From Tenuifilum sp040752515 (lineage in GTDB: Bacteria; Bacteroidota; Bacteroidia; Bacteroidales; Tenuifilaceae): a stretch of 64,000 bases of DNA. The notes under the pieces are model-generated. The model worked only from the letters and a program-made list of their open reading frames with translations, did not search any database and was not told where the DNA came from. The position numbers and the translations under genes are program-made. The stretch is taken from assembly GCA_040752515.1 (NCBI GenBank), contig JBFMGQ010000002.1:62001-126000 (forward strand), written 5' to 3'. Below, in pieces: positions 60,198 to 64,000 of the stretch; within the stretch, counting starts at the first letter, position 1, and every line of letters begins with the position of its first letter.

Positions 60198-60710
60198 ATG
60201 GGAAAAGAAGGAACTAGAATAGCATCGGTAGATGTAGCTAAGCTACTAGAGATGCTAAATGCAGCCCTGGCCGAAGAATGGCTGGCATACTACCAGTACT
60301 GGATTGGCGCAAAAGTTATGGAAGGTCCCATGCGGAGCGAGATAGAACCTGAACTTTTGTTACATGCCAATCAGGAGCTAAACCATGCCGTAATGGTTGC
60401 AAACCGCATAATCCAGCTGGGCGGAACGCCCTTATTACACCCAAACGACTGGTTCAAGTATGCCGGTTGCAGCTACGATGCACCGGTTGACCCTTACATT
60501 GAGGCAATTCTTGAACAAAACCTAAATGGCGAGCGTTGTGCCATACGAAGGTATAATGAGCTTGCCACATACACTAATGGCAAGGATCATATCACGCACC
60601 AAATGGCAACGCAAATTCTTGCCGAGGAAACTGAGCATGAGAATGATATCGAGGAATGGATTACTGATATCAATCGCATGAAGGAGGAAATCAAGAAATT
60701 CAAATTGTAA
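60198..60710 (+). CDS. Ferritin-like DpsL-type diiron protein
   Basis: A 170-aa four-helix protein with diiron ligand pattern: Glu27, Glu60-x2-His63, Glu112 and Glu144-x2-His147. Two cysteines, Cys91 and Cys114, match the thioferritin (DpsL) type, as in Bacteroides DpsL, where a Cys pair lies next to the iron site. It would oxidise iron with peroxide and protect DNA and protein. It follows the PerR-like gene by 3 bases. Confidence 0.82.
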   Translation: MGKEGTRIASVDVAKLLEMLNAALAEEWLAYYQYWIGAKVMEGPMRSEIEPELLLHANQELNHAVMVANRIIQLGGTPLLHPNDWFKYAGCSYDAPVDPYIEAILEQNLNGERCAIRRYNELATYTNGKDHITHQMATQILAEETEHENDIEEWITDINRMKEEIKKFKL

Positions 60711-60742
60711 ATCAATATGTTTAACCTTTAAATCAAGTAAAA

Positions 60743-61453
60743 ATGGAAGAAAATCAAGTGATTGCAATGCCACGTATTGGCGACAAGGCACCTGAGTTTA
60801 AGGCTGTAACCACACAAGGTGAAATCAATTTCCCTGCCGATTACAAGGGAAGCTGGGTTATTCTGTTTAGTCACCCTGCCGATTTTACACCGGTTTGCAC
60901 ATCGGAGTTCATGACCTTTGCTTCAATGGAGCAGAAGTTCAATGAGGCAAACTGTAAACTTGTAGGTCTCTCAGTTGATGGTCTTTATAGCCATATAGCC
61001 TGGCTACGCACCATCAAGGAGAAGATTGAGTATAAGGGAATGAAAAACGTTGAGGTAAAGTTCCCTTTGATTGAGGATATTACCATGGAGGTTGCCAAGA
61101 AGTATGGAATGATTCAACCCGGAGAGAGCAACACCAAGGCTGTTCGCGCGGTATTCTTTATCGATCCCAAGGGAATTATCCGTACCATTATCTACTATCC
61201 GCTTAGCTTAGGGCGCAACTTCGAGGAGCTTTACCGTGTGCTCATTGCCCTGCAGACTGCCGATGAGTTTGGCATAGCCACCCCTGCCGATTGGCAACCC
61301 GGCGATGATGTAATTGTTCCTCCTGCCGGTTCCTGTGGTACAGCTAAGGATAGAATGGAGGGTAAAACCGATGATATGAAATGCTACGATTGGTTCTTCT
61401 GCACCAAAAAGTTGGATAAGGATACGGTGTTGAAGAAAATTCTTAAGAAATAG
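60743..61453 (+). CDS. Peroxiredoxin, Prx6/archaeal 2-Cys type
   Basis: A 236-aa AhpC/TSA thiol peroxidase. The peroxidatic Cys52 is in HPADFTPVCTSEF. The C-terminus has CYDWFFC, a C-x5-C arrangement, plus a third Cys before it, which matches thermophilic archaeal peroxiredoxins that form intra- and intermolecular disulfides. It would reduce peroxide using a thiol donor. It is the last gene of the PerR-DpsL-peroxiredoxin operon and ends at a terminator. Confidence 0.94.
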   Translation: MEENQVIAMPRIGDKAPEFKAVTTQGEINFPADYKGSWVILFSHPADFTPVCTSEFMTFASMEQKFNEANCKLVGLSVDGLYSHIAWLRTIKEKIEYKGMKNVEVKFPLIEDITMEVAKKYGMIQPGESNTKAVRAVFFIDPKGIIRTIIYYPLSLGRNFEELYRVLIALQTADEFGIATPADWQPGDDVIVPPAGSCGTAKDRMEGKTDDMKCYDWFFCTKKLDKDTVLKKILKK

Positions 61454-61470
61454 TAAGTTCTGGTAAAACG

Positions 61471-61503
61471 AAAAACGGCTCAAAATCTTGAGCCGTTTTT
61501 TTT
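61471..61503. terminator. Terminator after the peroxiredoxin gene
   Basis: A 13-bp perfect stem (61471-61483 with 61488-61500) has loop AATC and is followed by T's. It also lies at the end of the convergent 65-aa gene. Confidence 0.9.
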
Positions 61504-61699
61504 AGTATTTTTTAAAGTGTTCGTTAAACGCCTTGATGCTAAAATTTTCGCTTACGTTATCATCGAGACTGAATACCCTATAGTACGATGCGTTATCTTT
61601 AATGGGTGGAATGTAATCGAACTCATAGTAGGCGTTTAGCTTAAACTTGCTTTGCCCGTTATTCGATTCTGGAACTTTAATACACTTGCAGCGATTCAT
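61502..61699 (-). CDS. Small hypothetical protein (65 aa)
   Basis: A 65-aa protein with two cysteines near the N-terminus (CKC) and a C-terminal half rich in Tyr, Asn and Asp. No recognised domain and no signal peptide. Its stop lies at the base of the shared terminator hairpin, which supports a real convergent gene. It lies just downstream of speB on the same strand. Function is unknown. Confidence 0.55.
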   Translation of the reverse strand: MNRCKCIKVPESNNGQSKFKLNAYYEFDYIPPIKDNASYYRVFSLDDNVSENFSIKAFNEHFKKY

Positions 61700-61737
61700 G
61701 GTTCAGGTTTTTTAAGTTTAGGTTGATAGTTATGGAG

Positions 61738-62592
61738 TTACTTAATTTGGTTCAGAAACTTATAGGTAAGAATTTTGTAAAGAAGTTTGGCTGCCAGAAA
61801 ATCTGAGGCCTTATCGTCGGTATTGGGGCAGAGTTCAACTATATCAAATCCCACGAGGTTACGTTTTTCGATAACTTTTCTGAGGAATTTAAGGGAAGGG
61901 TACCACATAAGCCCACCGGGCTCAGGTGTTCCGGTACTTGGCAGTATCGATGGGTCAAAGCCATCAAGGTCGATGGTTAAGTAAACATTCTCGGTTAACA
62001 GATCAATGGCTTGATCCATCCAGTCGTCGCAGTTCACAATTTTGTGTGCCCAAAACACCCTATTGGGGTCAAGGTTGGCTTTTTCACTGGTATCCATGCT
62101 ACGAATACCTACCTGAACAATGGGGCATAGCTCTTTTGCCCTTGCCATAACACAGGCATGATTGTTTTTGCTTCCCTCGTAACTATTGCGCAGGTCGGTA
62201 TGGGCATCGATTTGAAGAACGGTTAAGTCCTTGTATTTTTGAGCATGAGCCTGAATAGTTCCAATGCTAACACTGTGTTCACCACCTATGATAACAGTAA
62301 ATTTCCCTTTTTCAATCAGGTTGAGAGTTCGTTCCTTAACTGCCTCAACCATTGTTTCGGGTGAACTATCTTCGGTTATAGGGCTATCGGTATATATTCC
62401 AATCTTATAAACCTCGCTATCGGTCTCAATGTCATAAATTTCCATGTTAGCCGAGGCATCGAGCAATGCCTTAGGCCCTTTATCGGCACCTTTTATCCAG
62501 GTACTGGTTCCATCGTAAGGCACAGGCACAATTGCCACCCTTGAGGTCTCAAATTCACAGTATGGCTTGGGTAAATCGCCGTAATGAATCAT
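61738..62592 (-). CDS. speB: Agmatinase/arginase family ureohydrolase
   Basis: A 284-aa binuclear manganese ureohydrolase from ATG at 62592. Metal and substrate motifs are GGEHSVSIG, DAHTDLRNSYEG (DAHxD) and DLDGFDPSILPSTGTPEPGG (DxDxxDP). Agmatinase is the best guess (putrescine from agmatine), but a formimidoylglutamase or guanidinobutyrase role cannot be excluded. An upstream in-frame ATG at 62820 would extend it across a non-coding palindromic repeat and is rejected. Confidence 0.88.
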   Translation of the reverse strand: MIHYGDLPKPYCEFETSRVAIVPVPYDGTSTWIKGADKGPKALLDASANMEIYDIETDSEVYKIGIYTDSPITEDSSPETMVEAVKERTLNLIEKGKFTVIIGGEHSVSIGTIQAHAQKYKDLTVLQIDAHTDLRNSYEGSKNNHACVMARAKELCPIVQVGIRSMDTSEKANLDPNRVFWAHKIVNCDDWMDQAIDLLTENVYLTIDLDGFDPSILPSTGTPEPGGLMWYPSLKFLRKVIEKRNLVGFDIVELCPNTDDKASDFLAAKLLYKILTYKFLNQIK

Positions 62593-62883
62593 TTCAATTG
62601 CTTTTAATTTTCCGGCAAAAATACTAAAAAAATTCAATTTTAGTTTAGGTGATAGGTGAGGTGAGCGAAACCTTGGGAATGAGTAGAATAATTGATAATA
62701 TGAGGAATTTAGAGAGATCGTAATATAAAGTAAACCGTTAAATGTTAAACCAAATCGAAAAACGCCTCCAGTCATTCCGAGCCCCGATATATCGGGATAA
62801 ACTTTGCCGAGAAACCTCATTTATGAGCAAAAAAAGGACACTCGCAGTGAGTGTCCTTGATAGGGGATAGTAAACACTATCAA
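62593..62883. other. Intergenic region with a palindromic repeat-like sequence
   Basis: No gene seen. It contains CCCGATATATCGGG (62783-62796) flanked by GTCATTCCGAG and GCCGAGAAACCTCA, a pattern like the dispersed CGAG...GAGAAATCTCA repeats of Bacteroidota genomes. Only one copy is in this window, so the family link is inference. Confidence 0.5.
62826..62858 (-). terminator. Terminator after the Spy/CpxP-like gene
   Basis: Stem AAGGACACTC (62834-62843) pairs with GAGTGTCCTT (62849-62858) around a 5-base loop. It has a T run on the minus strand. Confidence 0.85.
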
Positions 62884-63381
62884 TTAGTTTCCCATACATG
62901 GGCCTAACCCCATTCCCATACCCATACCCATGTTACCTGGCATATTCCTTCGTTCTCCTCTCATTCCTTTTCCCATTTTGCCACGGGAGTTAAAAATAAC
63001 CCGTTGCTCATCGGTAAGTAGTTGCGAAACCTCTGCCCTGTGAGCGGCACGGGCTTTCATAAGCTTTGCTTTAAGGGTGCTAATTTCATCAATGGTTTTA
63101 TTAATGGCTGTCATATCGGGTTTATCGGCCGATTCAAGCGTTCTCAGATGCGCCTGTTTTTCCCTCAATTCGTTACGGAGCGGGGTTGTTTCTTTCAGGT
63201 GTTTAACCCGAAGGTCGTTAATTTTTTGCTCCTGCTCAGGGGTTAGGTTTAGGTAGCAGTAACCTTTTCCAACTGTTTGCATGGCATTTCCATCGCCACC
63301 TCTAAACCTTGGCCCTTGAGCCATACCCGTTGTAGTGGCTAAAAGTAGCACTACCATCAAAATGTTCCCAACACGTTTCAT
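62884..63381 (-). CDS. Spy/CpxP-like periplasmic protein with Met/Gly-rich tail
   Basis: A 165-aa protein. Signal peptide (ILMVVLLLATTTGMAQ). It has the LTxxQ-type motifs of the Spy/CpxP family (LTPEQEQKI near 46, LLTDEQRVIF near 127). The last 25 residues are Met/Gly-rich (MGMGMGMG, ending CMGN), a likely metal-binding tail. It probably acts in envelope stress or metal handling. It lies 31 bases after a related gene. Confidence 0.82.
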   Translation of the reverse strand: MKRVGNILMVVLLLATTTGMAQGPRFRGGDGNAMQTVGKGYCYLNLTPEQEQKINDLRVKHLKETTPLRNELREKQAHLRTLESADKPDMTAINKTIDEISTLKAKLMKARAAHRAEVSQLLTDEQRVIFNSRGKMGKGMRGERRNMPGNMGMGMGMGLGPCMGN

Positions 63382-63412
63382 TGCTTTAAATTTTAAAAGT
63401 TAAACATCATTC

Positions 63413-63961
63413 TTATTGATTTCGGGGTGGAATAGAATCGCCCCTACGCATGCGTTCATAACGTAACCGTTGCCTGTGCATTTGCATCTGACGGCGTTGA
63501 GTATGCTCTACAATCCTTTGAAATTTGTTGAATTGTTCAGGTGTACATGCACTTTTTATTTCCAGTAAATGGTCTATCATGATTTTTTTCTCAGCTTTAT
63601 GGAGCTCCCCATACTGCTCGATTAGCGATTCAATACGTTTTAAGTCGGGTTCAGGAACCGAAAGCTCATTGATGATTTCAACAGACACTTTTTGAATCTT
63701 TCGGTTTATTTCAACTGTTTTTTCGTGAAACTCATCACGCGATTTTCGGAAAAAATCTTCCTGTTCAGGGGTTAGCTTTAGCCTATTGCGTAAAAATTGT
63801 GCCTGTTGTTCCATTCGCTCTTGAGGATTATTTGCAAACTTTTCAGCAAGTTGCTTTTGCCTGTAGTAACCGTAAACCATTGCTCCAATGGTAGCCAGTA
63901 AGGTTATTGCTAATACTACAATTATTACAACAAGCACACGTGTTTTAGTAAAGTAGTTCAT
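63413..63961 (-). CDS. Periplasmic heavy-metal-sensor-like protein (CzrD/Spy type)
   Basis: A 182-aa protein. N-terminal membrane helix (8-30). It then has the helical LTPEQEDFFRKSRDEF motif (about 66-80) and a charged coiled region with many Arg, Gln and Met, like the periplasmic heavy-metal-resistance (CnrX/CzrD-type) proteins. It is upstream of the Spy/CpxP-like gene, so the two are probably an envelope stress pair. An upstream reading frame ends 3 bases before it. Confidence 0.8.
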   Translation of the reverse strand: MNYFTKTRVLVVIIVVLAITLLATIGAMVYGYYRQKQLAEKFANNPQERMEQQAQFLRNRLKLTPEQEDFFRKSRDEFHEKTVEINRKIQKVSVEIINELSVPEPDLKRIESLIEQYGELHKAEKKIMIDHLLEIKSACTPEQFNKFQRIVEHTQRRQMQMHRQRLRYERMRRGDSIPPRNQ

Positions 63962-63964
63962 GTT

Positions 63965-64000
63965 TTACTTGTTATTTAGATTTTCAACCTCTTCGAAATC
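63965..64000 (-). CDS. Partial gene, C-terminal end only
   Basis: The last 11 codons (DFEEVENLNNK, then stop TAA) of a minus-strand frame continue beyond the window. It ends 3 bases before the next gene, so it is probably the upstream member of that operon. Too short to name. Confidence 0.4.
   Translation of the reverse strand, partial: DFEEVENLNNK

Noticed and set aside
62593..62820. N-terminal extension of the agmatinase to an ATG at 62820
   Set aside because: It would translate an A+T-rich leader and a palindromic repeat into a non-conserved 76-residue start. The family starts at the ATG at 62592.

Overview
The window looks like a chromosomal segment of an A+T-rich, largely anaerobic Bacteroidota, probably Bacteroidales or Marinilabiliales. 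The evidence is a type IX secretion sorting domain, a TonB/carboxypeptidase-regulatory receptor, TAnnTTTG-type promoter boxes with no obvious Shine-Dalgarno sites, the DUF3822-rsmD pair, and ferredoxin-dependent 2-oxoacid oxidoreductase genes. No transposase, integrase, CRISPR array or rRNA operon was seen. One tRNA gene (Asp, GTC) is present. Genus and species cannot be told from the sequence alone.

Layout. 1-8.5 kb: a tail-anchored pseudo-receiver, htpG, a conserved gene of unknown function, and sucA-sucB (2-oxoglutarate dehydrogenase E1 and E2, with no E3 nearby). 8.5-20.7 kb: a Cache-HAMP-GAF-PAS sensor with no output domain, an M16 protease, gamma-glutamyltransferase, a subtilase lipoprotein, a TonB-dependent receptor, an NAD(P)-binding protein and a nitroreductase. 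20.7-34.6 kb: a glycosyltransferase, murB, ppa, two methyl-accepting chemotaxis proteins, a TorF-like outer-membrane protein, a RecD/Pif1-like helicase, the DUF3822-rsmD operon, tRNA-Asp, small hypothetical genes and ung. 34.8-43.4 kb: an iron-type alcohol dehydrogenase, an aminotransferase-ferredoxin-VOR operon for 2-oxoacid oxidation, and a large T9SS cargo protein.

43.5-58.8 kb is the most unusual part. Two minus-strand operons encode heterodisulfide-reductase-like (Hdr/Qmo) redox modules and are separated only by a plus-strand ndpA-type gene. Operon A (58808 down to 51248) is DsrE2, DsrE, TusA, MvhD-like, an HdrA-GltD fusion, HdrA, and QmoC-like. It joins a protein-persulfide relay to two flavin/Fe-S HdrA proteins, an NAD(P)H module and a membrane quinone module. 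Operon B (49933 down to 43550) is HdrC, HdrB, short HdrA, HdrC and a membrane HdrD-like protein, ending with a methionine gamma-lyase-family enzyme. A Crp/Fnr regulator diverges from operon A, and a perfect TGTGA-N6-TCACA operator lies between them. No dsrAB, aprAB, sat or lbpA is present, so canonical sulfate reduction and the lipoate-dependent sHdr pathway are not supported. I infer a sulfur or thiol redox system linked to sulfur amino-acid breakdown.

A second unusual feature is a 166-bp sequence present twice in inverted orientation (32971-33136 and 47922-48087), at about 96% identity with no gaps. One copy sits in the 3' region of a chemoreceptor gene and the other is the leader of the operon B hdrA-like gene, ending at its start codon. 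After operon A come a Crp/Fnr regulator, a PerR-like/DpsL-like/peroxiredoxin oxidative-stress operon, an agmatinase and two Spy/CpxP-type envelope proteins.
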